A DNA stretch of 64,000 bases from Neglectibacter timonensis (GCF_900048895.1 NZ_LT160640.1:558001-622000), one strand, 5' to 3'. Shown: positions 15,266 through 24,341, counted from the first letter of the stretch. Made by a program: numbers and translations. Notes: generated by a model from the letters alone, not told the origin.

Positions 15266-16133
15266 GGCAGACGCCTATCAAAAAGCGATCGAGCGGGCGC
15301 TCGAAAAATACCTCCCTCTGCCTGATCAAAAGGTTTTGCATGCCTCTGTTATTGACGCTATGCGTTACAGTCTGCTGTGCGGAGGAAAACGAATCCGCCC
15401 CATGCTGACACTTGCTTTCTGCGAACTCTGCGGAGGCGATCCAGAACAAGCTCTCCCGTTTGCCTGTGCGGTGGAAATGGTGCATACCTATTCTTTGATC
15501 CATGACGACATGCCTTGTATGGACAATGATGACATGCGCAGAGGAAAACCTGCAAACCATAAGGTTTATGGCGAGGATATGGCGCTGCTGGCCGGTGACG
15601 GACTGCTGACCAAGGCTTTTGAGACTGTGCTTTCTGCAGAGATAGATCCCCTTCGCGTTATCCAAGGCGCACAGATCCTTGCGGAATGTGCGGGTGCTGA
15701 AGGGATGGTTGGTGGGCAGTGCATCGACTTGCGGACCGGCGATGGAGACCATTCTCTTCAGACGCTTCAGATGATGGATATGGGGAAGACCGTGGCCTTG
15801 ATCTCAGCAGCCTGCCGGATGGGCTGTACAGCGGCAGGAGCGGTGCAGGAACAGCTTCAGGCTGCTGAAAAATATGCGTCCGGTATCGGTATGGCTTTCC
15901 AAATCAGAGACGATGTACTGGATGTTTTGGGAGATGCCGGAAAATTGGGGAAAAATACAGGCGCCGACTGTAAGCAGGAAAAAGTGAACTACGTTACGCT
16001 GCTTGGGCCTCAGCGGGCGCAGATCTTGGTGGAATCCTATACGGCTGAGGCATTGGAAGCACTGCAGAATTTCTCTGGGGACACAGCTTTTTTAAAGGAG
16101 CTTGCAAGAACCCTTGCCGGACGGGAAACCTGA
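15255..16133 (+). CDS. ispA: Farnesyl diphosphate synthase
   Basis: 292 residues of the trans-prenyltransferase family. The first Asp-rich motif is in HDDMPCMDNDDMRRG and the second in FQIRDDVLDV; GKRIRPML, GGQCIDL and GKNTGAD are further conserved sites. It condenses IPP with DMAPP/GPP to give C15 for menaquinone and undecaprenyl phosphate. The usual neighbours nusB-xseA-xseB precede it; dxs and tlyA, which often follow in Clostridia, are not here. Confidence 0.93.
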   Translation: MKNKADAYQKAIERALEKYLPLPDQKVLHASVIDAMRYSLLCGGKRIRPMLTLAFCELCGGDPEQALPFACAVEMVHTYSLIHDDMPCMDNDDMRRGKPANHKVYGEDMALLAGDGLLTKAFETVLSAEIDPLRVIQGAQILAECAGAEGMVGGQCIDLRTGDGDHSLQTLQMMDMGKTVALISAACRMGCTAAGAVQEQLQAAEKYASGIGMAFQIRDDVLDVLGDAGKLGKNTGADCKQEKVNYVTLLGPQRAQILVESYTAEALEALQNFSGDTAFLKELARTLAGRET

Positions 16134-17011
16134 TGCGCAGGCTCAGTTACGTGGTATCTGCTGAACACGCGGGAATGACAGTAAAAGAATTTGCCAGGAA
16201 TTATCTGCGTCTGTCTGCCCGCGCTTTTACCAGACAGAAGTATCTGCAGGACGGCATGCTTTTGAACGGGCGCCCCTGTAAGAGTATCGATGCTTTGCAG
16301 AAAGGCGACCTGCTGGTGTTACAGCTGCCGGAGGAGCAGATTTTCTACGTTCCCACGGCAAAAAAACTTTCTGTTTTATGGGAAAGCGAAGATTATCTGG
16401 TTGTTGATAAAGAACCTGGAATGCCCATCCATCCTTCTCCGGGACATGACTATGACAGCCTTTTAAACGCTGCAGCATATCATTACCAGAAAACTGGACA
16501 GAGCTGTGCGTTTCGCCCTCTGTACCGGTTGGACAAGGATACCAGTGGGGTAGTGCTGTTGGGTAAAAATCGTATTTCTGTATCTTCTGCAGTCATAAAA
16601 AAGACCTATTTTGCCATCTGTGAGGGAACCCTTTCCGGATCCGGAACCGTCGACGCGCCGATCGGCCTGAAGGCTGGCAGCAAGATCGTACGGGAAGCTG
16701 GACACGGAGAGCGGGCGGTGACGCATTGGAACGCACTGTACAGCCGGGAAGGATATACTTTTCTAAGTATTGTTCTGGAGACTGGACGGACTCATCAAAT
16801 ACGGGCGCATTTTGCCTATTTGGGGTATCCTCTTGCAGGGGATGAGCTGTATGGAGGCTGCCGGGATCGATTGAACCGGCAAGCGCTTCATTGCGGAAGG
16901 GCAGAGCTTGTCTGTTCACCGCTTTTTGTAGACAAATTGCTTTTGGCAGAACTTCCACAGGATCTTACGGCGGCGTTTTCCTGGCTGCCCAGGCTCAATG
17001 AATTAGGATAG
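16133..17011 (+). CDS. RluA-family pseudouridine synthase
   Basis: 292 residues: an S4-like N-terminal part (KYLQDGMLLNGRPCKS), then the RluA catalytic core with HPSPGHDYDSLLN and YRLDKDTSGVVLL, where the Asp in RLDxDTSG is the nucleophile, and TGRTHQIRAHFAYLGYPLAGDELYGG. It isomerises uridine in 23S rRNA or tRNA; which position cannot be read from the sequence. ATG overlaps the ispA stop by one base (TGATG). Confidence 0.88.
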   Translation: MRRLSYVVSAEHAGMTVKEFARNYLRLSARAFTRQKYLQDGMLLNGRPCKSIDALQKGDLLVLQLPEEQIFYVPTAKKLSVLWESEDYLVVDKEPGMPIHPSPGHDYDSLLNAAAYHYQKTGQSCAFRPLYRLDKDTSGVVLLGKNRISVSSAVIKKTYFAICEGTLSGSGTVDAPIGLKAGSKIVREAGHGERAVTHWNALYSREGYTFLSIVLETGRTHQIRAHFAYLGYPLAGDELYGGCRDRLNRQALHCGRAELVCSPLFVDKLLLAELPQDLTAAFSWLPRLNELG

Positions 17012-17026
17012 GAGGCAGAGTCGATC

Positions 17027-17899
17027 ATGCCAGCATGTTTAACACATTATCAATTTGCCAGGAAGGTATTGACGGAACTTCCAGCGCAAGATAAGGAAAA
17101 CCTGAACTCCTGTGCCTTTTATTGGGGTGCGCAGGGGCCGGATTTTTTCTTTTGCCACCGCTATTTCCCCTGGATGAAGGGAAAATCTCTCAAGGAATAT
17201 GGCAATAAGCTGCACGGGACAAAACCTTCTCTTACATTCAGCGCTCTGCGGGATTTTTTGGTCCGCCACAGTGATCCTGTCTACCGCTCCTATGTGATGG
17301 GATTTCTCTGTCACTATGCGCTGGACTCCACCGCGCATCCCTATATCAACGCCTTTGCAGAGACACTTTTGAGAGAACGGCCCTATGAGACCCATACTAC
17401 GTTGCACGGTGAGATCGAAGCCGCTCTGGATGCCATCGTCCTGCGCCGTGAAACCGGGCTTCTCCCAAACGAAGTCAATCTCAAGCATATGTTTCCGAAA
17501 AACGAGGCCGTACAGAGAAGGATTGCAAAGCTTTTCCGGCATGTGCTTTTCGAAGTATACCATGTGGATGTGAAGGAAGAAGAGCTGCTGCGGGCAACCC
17601 GGGATGCCCATTTTGTCTTTGCGTGTCTGACGGATCGTACCACCTTGAAGAAAAAATTGTTTGACGCCCTGGAGAAAGGGAAGCCCCACTATGTCTCCTC
17701 CCATATCGTGCCGATGACAGAGACCGCCGACATTGATTATGCCAATCTGCAGGGGGAAGAATGGAATTCGGGAGAGGGAACTTCCCAACAGAGCTTTTTT
17801 GATCTGTTTGAAGAGGCTATGGGAAAAGCCGTAATTTTGATTACAAACTTTGAGCATGGTGACTTTGCTGAGCTTACTCAGGAAAAGCCATTCGGATAA
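17027..17899 (+). CDS. Zinc-dependent phospholipase C-like protein
   Basis: 290 residues similar to the zinc phospholipase C/S1-P1 nuclease fold family (PF00882 type). Seen: THYQFARKVL near the N terminus, GAQGPDFFF, and GFLCHYALDSTAHPYINAF with His and Asp residues placed as metal ligands, then HTTLHGEIEAALD. No signal peptide is evident, so it may act in the cytoplasm. Proteins of this type are common and uncharacterised in Clostridia. It begins 15 bases after the pseudouridine synthase gene, with AGGAGG upstream, and ends at a terminator. Confidence 0.75.
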   Translation: MPACLTHYQFARKVLTELPAQDKENLNSCAFYWGAQGPDFFFCHRYFPWMKGKSLKEYGNKLHGTKPSLTFSALRDFLVRHSDPVYRSYVMGFLCHYALDSTAHPYINAFAETLLRERPYETHTTLHGEIEAALDAIVLRRETGLLPNEVNLKHMFPKNEAVQRRIAKLFRHVLFEVYHVDVKEEELLRATRDAHFVFACLTDRTTLKKKLFDALEKGKPHYVSSHIVPMTETADIDYANLQGEEWNSGEGTSQQSFFDLFEEAMGKAVILITNFEHGDFAELTQEKPFG

Positions 17900-17915
17900 G
17901 CAATTTTCACAAAGG

Positions 17916-17959
17916 CAGGCCACAGCGGCTGGACAAGGAGCGCTGTGGTCTGTTTTTTT
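17916..17959 (+). terminator. Terminator of the nusB-ispA operon
   Basis: CAG-CCACAGCG pairs with CGCTGTGG-CTG around a 13-base loop and is followed by T7. It separates the housekeeping operon from the accessory triad downstream. Confidence 0.8.
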
Positions 17960-17981
17960 GCCATATAACTTGAAATAATAG

Positions 17982-18010
17982 TTGCGTTTTTTGAAAAGAT
18001 AAGCTACTAT
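17982..18010 (+). promoter_or_regulatory. Candidate promoter of the TerB/BrxD/helicase triad
   Basis: TTGCGT, 17-base spacer, TACTAT, about 50 bases upstream of ATG 18064 and just after the terminator, so the triad appears to have its own promoter. Confidence 0.45.
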
Positions 18011-18063
18011 AAACATATGTTCTATCTGACACAGAAGAAAAACTCTGGGAGAGGAGGAGCGGT

Positions 18064-19629
18064 ATGCTCTGGAACTGGCAGAATGAAGATCGGGAAGATC
18101 CTTTTGCCGAAATTTATATGGAAAGCCGTTCTGAGGAAGCAGAACATCCGCCGGTCCCCCAAAAATTGGAGTATCCCGAACCGGAAGCCGAGGAAATTCG
18201 CGGCCTTTTTCTTAAAATGAGGCATTTGGGAGACCGGTACAGACGCTTTGATCAGTATTACAATACCAGCCAAGCTCTGGTTTTCTGTAAACAAGCGGAG
18301 TTTATGGTCAAGTTTGAAGATGATTATCCGGAAAATGCGGAATTCTCCATGTATTTTCCTGACTATCAACGGATGGGCTACCGACAGCTGAGGACCTATT
18401 TTACCTGGCGCAGTAAGGTCCGCCAGGGTCAGATAATGCGAACGTCCTTTTCCTATGTCTTTCTTTACCTTTATGAGCTAATCAATAATATCGGCGTAGA
18501 AAGTGGAGAAGACGGCCTGGAAAAGCTTTTGTATCTGTGGGAGGCATACCGTGTCTATGAGCCAAAGCTCGATAAATATGCAGCCGGGTGGGTAAAGGAT
18601 TATTATATTGTCAACAGCCCGCCGTTTTCTTTTGACGATTTGATTCAGAAGTATCCAGTGCTGCAGGAATTCTATGCGCCTTCCCGGATGTCAGATTTTT
18701 ATGACCAGTTTGCTTCTCTTTCTGCATACAAGCCCGAAAAGTCGAGCTTTTGCCAGACTTATAAAATGGAGCCCAAACTTCGTGACTGCTTCAATCATGT
18801 GATGGAAAGCCTTTCCCGGTGGCTGGAAGAAAACGGGATTCAACTGGAGGACATGTTTTATTACCGGCACAAGGGCAGTCCCTGGAAACCCTTTTCCAAA
18901 GCTCTTTACCTTCCTCTTGCCAGTGATCGGGAAAAGGTTAAAACTGTTCGGATTTCCGATACTGAGCTGTATTGGTGCAGAGATGGAAAATGGACCACTT
19001 CCGGAAAAAGAATTTGCAGGGCGAACAGCCGTCAGATCATCGAGTACATGATCAGGCGGATTGAGCAGTTTTACCGCAGAGTATCCCAGTATAAACGGAA
19101 ACTTGCTGCGGATCGAAACAAAATCGAACTTTCGGCATGGATGAAACTTCCCGGCGGCGATAACAGCTTTTTTTCCCGAATTGATACGGCGATTCTGGAT
19201 TATTATCGGGATTCTCAAAGAATATCCGTCACAGTGGATCCCCGCCGGTTAAACGAAATTCGGGCAAATGCATTGCTCATCCAGGAAAAACTGTTGTCCG
19301 GCATGGAAAATGAACCTGAAACGCCGCCCGCAAGGATGCAGGTCACCCCGGTACCTGTGCCGGAACTTGATTTGGACGGCAGCTGCTGGCAGCGCCTGAT
19401 TCGCAGTTTGAATAAGACAGAACAAGAGGCCCTGAAATTGATTCTGAACGGCAGTGCAGGAAATGAACTGCTTTCTTTTGCCCAGAACGATGGAATTATG
19501 CCGGAAGTTCTTGTGGACAGTCTCAATGAAAAAGCGCTGGAGGCTGTGGGAGATAACATTATCGAGCTGTCTGACACCGTAAAGGTTTTTGAGGAGTATC
19601 AGGAAGAATTGGAAAGGGTGTTTTTTTAG
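18064..19629 (+). CDS. TerB-N/TerB-C domain protein
   Basis: 521 residues. The N-terminal half (about residues 20-240) matches the TerB-N domain, best seen in GYRQLRTYFTWRSKVRQG (105-122) followed by YVFLYLYELINNIG; the last third (about 380-515), including RRLNEIRANALLIQEKLL, looks like TerB-C. No central TerB domain and no enzymatic motif were recognised. TerB-family proteins are linked with membrane or DNA-associated stress and phage-resistance complexes; the name does not prove tellurite resistance. GGAGGAG precedes ATG 18064. The stop TAG overlaps the GTG of the next gene by one base, right after a run of seven T. Confidence 0.75.
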   Translation: MLWNWQNEDREDPFAEIYMESRSEEAEHPPVPQKLEYPEPEAEEIRGLFLKMRHLGDRYRRFDQYYNTSQALVFCKQAEFMVKFEDDYPENAEFSMYFPDYQRMGYRQLRTYFTWRSKVRQGQIMRTSFSYVFLYLYELINNIGVESGEDGLEKLLYLWEAYRVYEPKLDKYAAGWVKDYYIVNSPPFSFDDLIQKYPVLQEFYAPSRMSDFYDQFASLSAYKPEKSSFCQTYKMEPKLRDCFNHVMESLSRWLEENGIQLEDMFYYRHKGSPWKPFSKALYLPLASDREKVKTVRISDTELYWCRDGKWTTSGKRICRANSRQIIEYMIRRIEQFYRRVSQYKRKLAADRNKIELSAWMKLPGGDNSFFSRIDTAILDYYRDSQRISVTVDPRRLNEIRANALLIQEKLLSGMENEPETPPARMQVTPVPVPELDLDGSCWQRLIRSLNKTEQEALKLILNGSAGNELLSFAQNDGIMPEVLVDSLNEKALEAVGDNIIELSDTVKVFEEYQEELERVFF

Positions 19630-20936
19630 TGAAACAGAACAATCCGCCCAAACGGATTACCAGTACCATTCTCAACGCCCTGAAAGGCGGTGTGGTACCC
19701 AGAGTTGGCTTGGAATATGTTGCCGTAGGGCGCGATAAGGAAATAGACGCGCTTCTGCATGATATCGGTATTATCGCTGACGGCGGCGCTTCTTTTCGAT
19801 TTATCGTGGGAAAATATGGAAGCGGAAAGAGCTTTCTGCTGCAAACGATACGCAACTACGCCACTGACCGGAACTTTGTGGTGGTGGACGCAGACCTCTC
19901 TCCGGAGCGGCGTTTCGTCGGAACCAAAGGGCAGGGCCTTGCCACATACCGGGAATTGATCAAGAATATGTCCACCAAAACAAAACCGGACGGCGGCGCC
20001 TTGCCGCTGATTCTTGAACGTTGGATTTCCTCAATTAAAACGGCTGTTGCCAATGAAGAAGGGCCTGCGGCTGATGAACTGCTGTTCGATCGTCTGGTCG
20101 AACAGCGAATCCGCAGGGTGATCGGAGAGTTGGAGGGAATGGTGAATGGATTTGAGTTTTCCAAAGCCATTCTGCTCTATTATAAAGCCTACCGGCAGCT
20201 GGATGACCCATTGAAGTCCAAAGTCATTCAGTGGTTTCGGGGAGAATATCCTACGAAAACGGAGGCTAAGCGGGATTTGGACCTGAACTTTATTGTGAAC
20301 GATGACAACTGGTATGATTTTTTAAAACTGTTCGCTTCCTTTTTAGTTGGCGCCGGCTACCATGGAATGCTGGTTATCATTGATGAACTTGTGAATCTCT
20401 ACAAAATTCCGCAATCAATTACAAGGCAGAGTAATTATGAAAAAATTCTTACGATGTACAACGATGTCTTGCAAGGAAAAGCCAGCCATATCGGTTTTCT
20501 GCTGGGCGGAACGCCGCAGTGCATTGAGGATAAATACCGGGGCGTCTTCAGTTATGAAGCGCTCCGTTCCAGATTGTCGGAAGGGCGGTTTGCTACAGAA
20601 TCGGTCAAAGACCTTTTGTCCCCCATCATCCGGCTGAGCATGTTGACCCATGATGAGATGTATGTACTGATCGAAAAGCTGATGCAGATGCACGGTCAGT
20701 TATTTGAGTACGAGCCTGAATTTTCTCAGGAGGAACTGCTTCGCTTTTTGGATGTGGAATATAATCGGGTAGGAGCCCAAAGCCACATCACGCCCCGGGA
20801 GATCATTCGTGATTTCATAGAGCTTCTGAACATTCTTCTTCAAAATCCCGGAGAGGATATGGAGCAAATTCTTTCCAACTTTGCTACGCCTGAACTGCCC
20901 GGGGAAGCCGACGGTTTTTTGGAATTTGAGATATAA
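19629..20936 (+). CDS. BrxC/BrxD-type P-loop ATPase (DUF2791)
   Basis: 435 residues. The N terminus KRITSTILNALKGGVVPRVG leads into Walker A GKYGSGKS (61-68); Walker B is VIIDELVNLY (Asp252, Glu253), then LLGGTPQCIED as a sensor-like segment, an Arg-rich stretch, and a C-terminal helical part with ITPREIIRDFIELL. This is the DUF2791 family that includes BrxD of type 2 BREX phage-defence loci. GTG 19629 overlaps the TerB-protein stop. No methylase, PglZ-type phosphatase or PglW-type kinase is nearby, so it is not a BREX locus; it probably works with the adjacent helicase. Confidence 0.8.
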   Translation: MKQNNPPKRITSTILNALKGGVVPRVGLEYVAVGRDKEIDALLHDIGIIADGGASFRFIVGKYGSGKSFLLQTIRNYATDRNFVVVDADLSPERRFVGTKGQGLATYRELIKNMSTKTKPDGGALPLILERWISSIKTAVANEEGPAADELLFDRLVEQRIRRVIGELEGMVNGFEFSKAILLYYKAYRQLDDPLKSKVIQWFRGEYPTKTEAKRDLDLNFIVNDDNWYDFLKLFASFLVGAGYHGMLVIIDELVNLYKIPQSITRQSNYEKILTMYNDVLQGKASHIGFLLGGTPQCIEDKYRGVFSYEALRSRLSEGRFATESVKDLLSPIIRLSMLTHDEMYVLIEKLMQMHGQLFEYEPEFSQEELLRFLDVEYNRVGAQSHITPREIIRDFIELLNILLQNPGEDMEQILSNFATPELPGEADGFLEFEI

Positions 20937-21033
20937 CGATTGAGTTATAGAGACGAGGGAGATATTTTGCTTTCCACAGGATGAATGACATCGGAGCTTT
21001 TGGGATTTTGAGTTCGGTAAGGGAGGAGAAAGC

Positions 21034-23217
21034 ATGACAGACGTTTTCAGCCGTTTGGCGCCTTATATTCAGGACTATATCTATGCAAACCGCTGGACAG
21101 AACTGCGCGATATCCAGACAGCAGCTTGCCAGGTCATCTTTGAAACAGACGATAATCTCTTGCTTTCCTCAGGCACTGCTTCAGGAAAAACAGAGGCTGC
21201 GTTTCTACCTGTGTTGACAGAGCTTTACCGGAAGCCGTCCCGTTCTGTGGGCGTTTTGTACATCAGTCCGCTGAAGGCTTTGATCAACGATCAGTTTAAA
21301 CGGCTGGATCAGCTGCTGCTGGAATCCGGTCTGCCGGTGTGTAAATGGCACGGAGATGCTTCTGCTGCAGAGAAAGAAAGGCTCTTAAAGCATCCGGATG
21401 GAATTTTACAAATCACGCCGGAATCACTTGAATCTCTGCTGATTCGCAAAAAGGGTTCCTGTTATGAGCTCTTTCGGGATCTGCGTTATATTATCATCGA
21501 TGAAGTTCATTATTTTATGAGGGATGTGCGCGGTATCCAAGTGCTCTGTCTGCTGGAAAGACTCCAGCGGCTGACTGGAACGATTCCGCGGCGTATCGGC
21601 CTGTCTGCGACCCTAGGGGATTTGGAAGCAGCTAAGACCTGGCTGAATTGCGGAACGATCCGTACATGTTCTGCGCCGTCCGGAGAAGCAGGCAGGCAAA
21701 AGATTCGTCTGCTGGTACAGCGGTTCGAACGAAAAGGAACCGCTGACAACGGTGCTCTGGATCCCGGAGACCAGGAACATTTTGAATATCTGTATCGTAT
21801 GACGTTGGATAAAAAGACCATCCTTTTCACCAACTCCCGAGAGGAGACCGAGTTCGTACTGGCCAATTTGAGACAGATTGCTCTGAAACACCGGACTCCT
21901 GACATATACCGGGTCCATCATGGAAATATCTCCGCAGTTTTGAGAGAACAAACGGAAGATGAAATGAAAACAGGGGAGGAGAAAATCGTCACCGGCGCTA
22001 CGGTGACTCTGGAACTGGGAATTGATATCGGCTCTCTGGATCAGGTGGTACAGGTGGGAACTCCAGCTACGGTATCAAGCTTTGCACAGCGTCTGGGCCG
22101 CTGCGGCAGGAGGGGACAGGTTCCGCAGATCCTGTTCACCCTAATGGACGATGTGCACGCCGCAGCTACAGATACCCTGGGGCCCATCAACTGGGCCTTC
22201 CTGAGAATCATTGCCATCATCGAACTCTATACAAAACAGCGTTGGGTGGAACCCCTTGTTCCCAGCAAGTATCCTTATTCTCTGCTGTATCATCAGACTA
22301 TGAGCACGCTGTTGTCCTCGGGAGAACTACCAGCTAAAAGGCTGGCGGAAAGCGTGCTGAATCTTCAGTGCTTTCGCTGGATATCTCAGGAGGACTACCT
22401 TTTGCTGCTTCGGCATCTGCTGGAAATCGGCCATCTACAGCGCATGGAGGACGGCGGTTTGATCATTGGCAGAGAAGGAGAAAAGGTAGTGAACGACTAT
22501 CGGTTTCTCTCTGTTTTTCTGGTGCCGGAGTATTATTTGGTCAAGGATGAAAACCGGGCAATCGGCACGGTAGATAAAATTTATCCGCCGGAAACCAGGT
22601 TTTCCCTCGCAGGCAGAACCTGGGAAACTGTGGAAGTAAACGAAAAGTCAAAAGTGATTTTTGTAAAACCGGTTTCGGGAATCTCTACAGTGGACTGGAA
22701 TGTAAATTTCACGGCTGATTTGCACACCGTGCTGGTACAAAAGCTGAGGAGTATTCTACTCAGCGACGACAGCTACCCTTATCTGAGCGATTCCTGCAGG
22801 GAGAGGCTGACGGAAATCCGCAATTTGGCCCGTAACTCCGGAATCCTTACAAAGCTTGTCACACAGCTATCAGAAAACAAGTATGCCGTTTTCCCCTGGA
22901 TTGGGACACGGGAGTTGTTTACCCTGCATTTTCTGCTGCTGCAGCGGGGAATCAAAAGCAAAATACTTTGGCGGACTTGTGTGTATTTGGAAGTTACTTT
23001 CAGCGGGCACGTTAGGGATGCCGCCGAGCTGATTCAGGAGGCCATCCAAGATGTTCTTGCCGCTACAGAGAGCCTTTCGGAGCTGCCTTTGCCTGATAAG
23101 GTGCAGATAGAACACAAGTATAATGAATTTATTCCTCCGGTACTGCTCCGGAAAGAATTTGTAGAGGATTTTCTGGATCTGGACGGATTAAAAAAAGGCC
23201 TGATTCTGGAAAACTGA
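21034..23217 (+). CDS. Lhr-like/BrxHI-type DEAD/DEAH-box helicase
   Basis: 727 residues, superfamily 2. Motif Q region RDIQTAA, Walker A GTASGKTE (47-54), motif II DEVH (156-159), motif III LSAT (about 190), and motif VI QRLGRCGRRG (from 352) are intact. After the two RecA domains there is a winged-helix-like region and the segment FSLAGRTWETVEVNEKSK, typical of Lhr-like and BREX-associated BrxHI helicases. TAAGGGAGGAG precedes ATG 21034, 97 bases after the ATPase gene. The pairing of such a helicase with a BrxD-type ATPase recurs in type 2 BREX; here a TerB protein takes the place of the other components. Confidence 0.85.
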   Translation: MTDVFSRLAPYIQDYIYANRWTELRDIQTAACQVIFETDDNLLLSSGTASGKTEAAFLPVLTELYRKPSRSVGVLYISPLKALINDQFKRLDQLLLESGLPVCKWHGDASAAEKERLLKHPDGILQITPESLESLLIRKKGSCYELFRDLRYIIIDEVHYFMRDVRGIQVLCLLERLQRLTGTIPRRIGLSATLGDLEAAKTWLNCGTIRTCSAPSGEAGRQKIRLLVQRFERKGTADNGALDPGDQEHFEYLYRMTLDKKTILFTNSREETEFVLANLRQIALKHRTPDIYRVHHGNISAVLREQTEDEMKTGEEKIVTGATVTLELGIDIGSLDQVVQVGTPATVSSFAQRLGRCGRRGQVPQILFTLMDDVHAAATDTLGPINWAFLRIIAIIELYTKQRWVEPLVPSKYPYSLLYHQTMSTLLSSGELPAKRLAESVLNLQCFRWISQEDYLLLLRHLLEIGHLQRMEDGGLIIGREGEKVVNDYRFLSVFLVPEYYLVKDENRAIGTVDKIYPPETRFSLAGRTWETVEVNEKSKVIFVKPVSGISTVDWNVNFTADLHTVLVQKLRSILLSDDSYPYLSDSCRERLTEIRNLARNSGILTKLVTQLSENKYAVFPWIGTRELFTLHFLLLQRGIKSKILWRTCVYLEVTFSGHVRDAAELIQEAIQDVLAATESLSELPLPDKVQIEHKYNEFIPPVLLRKEFVEDFLDLDGLKKGLILEN

Positions 23218-23242
23218 ATACGGGGAACAGGATATACACAAA

Positions 23243-23287
23243 AAACAAAACCGTCAAGACTGAAAGTTCAGTCCTAACGGTTTTGTT
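23243..23287. terminator. Bidirectional terminator between helicase and rpmB
   Basis: AACAAAACCGT pairs with ACGGTTTTGTT, with an inner ACTGAA/TTCAGT stem. On the minus strand it is followed by a long T-rich tract; it ends rpmB and can also end the triad. Confidence 0.8.
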
Positions 23288-23305
23288 CATTCGCCAAATG
23301 AATTC

Positions 23306-23494
23306 TTATATTGCTCTTGTCACCTTGCCGGAACGCAAGCAACGGGTGCAGGCGTACACGCGCTTCGGAGTACCATTGACGATTGCTTTCACACGCTTAA
23401 TGTTCGGCTTCCAAGTTCTGTTGGAACGCCTGTGCGAGTGGGAAACTTTAATACCGAAGGAAACATCCTTACCGCAAATATCACATTTTGCCAT
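23306..23494 (-). CDS. rpmB: 50S ribosomal protein L28
   Basis: 62 residues, full length. CDICGKD and YACTRCLRSGKV give the four-Cys zinc-binding version of L28; SHSHRRSNRTWKPNIKR is the family core. AAGGAGG lies 8 bases before ATG. It is transcribed alone from a strong promoter on the minus strand, divergent from the M50 protease gene. In Bacillus rpmB lies next to spoVM, which here is 19 kb away. Confidence 0.96.
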   Translation of the reverse strand: MAKCDICGKDVSFGIKVSHSHRRSNRTWKPNIKRVKAIVNGTPKRVYACTRCLRSGKVTRAI

Positions 23495-23542
23495 ATCTGC
23501 ACCTCCTTAAATCGAGTAACTCTCAAATTTGCAACAATCAGA

Positions 23543-23571
23543 ATTATAGCAGATGAAATCTTAAAAAGCAA
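23543..23571 (-). promoter_or_regulatory. Sigma-A promoter of rpmB
   Basis: On the minus strand TTGCTT, 17-base spacer ending TGC (extended -10), perfect TATAAT. Confidence 0.75.
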
Positions 23572-23588
23572 GTTTTTTTTGAAAGGAA

Positions 23589-23617
23589 TTGTCTTTTTCT
23601 TTCAGATGGTTTATAAT
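23589..23617 (+). promoter_or_regulatory. Sigma-A promoter of the M50-scpAB operon
   Basis: TTGTCT, 17-base spacer, perfect TATAAT, 25 bases upstream of ATG 23643. Confidence 0.7.
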
Positions 23618-23642
23618 CCTAATACAAAAGGAGTGTGAATGC

Positions 23643-24338
23643 ATGCTGTTCAACGTGCTCAACACCCTCTTCCGAGGGGGACATGTCGATTTTCTCTCTG
23701 TTCTGGCACAGATAATTTCCATTGTATTTGTTATACTCTGTATCCTGCCGCTTCATGAATTCGCCCATGGCTGGGTGGCGTATAAGTTGGGGGACCCAAC
23801 AGCTAAAATGGCGGGCCGTCTTACGTTTAATCCATTGGCCAGCGTGGAACCCATGGGAGCGTTAGCGCTTCTGCTCTTTGGTTTTGGCTGGGCGAAACCG
23901 GTTCCGGTAAACAGCAGTTATTTTAAGAAACCGAAGCGAGACATGGCCATTACCGCTTTGGCTGGCCCCGTTTCAAACTTATTAGCCGCTTTGGTAGGCG
24001 CTGTCATTTTGGTAACGGTCTCTGTGTTTCTCCCTTACAATTGGATCGTTTCGTTTCTTGTGAGTTTTCTCTCCTACTATGTAATCATCAATATTTCTCT
24101 TGCCGTTTTTAATCTTATCCCAATGCCGCCTCTGGATGGTTCCCGGATTTTAGGGGCATTCCTCAGTGACAGGGCGCTGCGCACTTTCTACAGGTATCAG
24201 AATGTATTTGTCATGCTTATGTTTGTCTTGTTGCTGACAGGAGCGCTATCCGGGCCGCTTGGAATTGTCCAAAATTTCTTTTATAGAATTATTATTACTA
24301 TTGCCAAGTTGCCCTTTCAACTATTTGGTGCAATTTAA
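23643..24338 (+). CDS. Site-2 protease family membrane protein (M50)
   Basis: 231 residues, polytopic. LPLHEFAHGW carries the HExxH zinc motif within a membrane segment, and FNLIPMPPLDGSRIL holds the third ligand Asp, as in YwhC/YdiL-type M50 proteases. It has no PDZ domain. The substrate is unknown. ATG 23643 follows AAAAGGAG; an upstream reading would add an unlikely tail. It is three bases from scpA, an association common in Clostridia. Confidence 0.88.
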   Translation: MLFNVLNTLFRGGHVDFLSVLAQIISIVFVILCILPLHEFAHGWVAYKLGDPTAKMAGRLTFNPLASVEPMGALALLLFGFGWAKPVPVNSSYFKKPKRDMAITALAGPVSNLLAALVGAVILVTVSVFLPYNWIVSFLVSFLSYYVIINISLAVFNLIPMPPLDGSRILGAFLSDRALRTFYRYQNVFVMLMFVLLLTGALSGPLGIVQNFFYRIIITIAKLPFQLFGAI

Positions 24339-24341
24339 ACG

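Noticed and set aside
17039-18016. 325-codon minus-strand reading frame opposite the phospholipase-like gene
   Set aside because: It runs through the terminator and shows no protein signature; the plus strand has a conserved protein with a good ribosome binding site.
17982-23217. Calling the triad a tellurite-resistance or BREX locus
   Set aside because: No terZ, terC, terD or terA genes are present, nor the BREX methylase, PglZ or BrxL/PglW components. The domain names alone do not support either label.
17982-23217. Prophage or integrative element
   Set aside because: No integrase, recombinase, tRNA, direct repeats or phage structural genes were seen at the borders; the block is just three genes between terminators.
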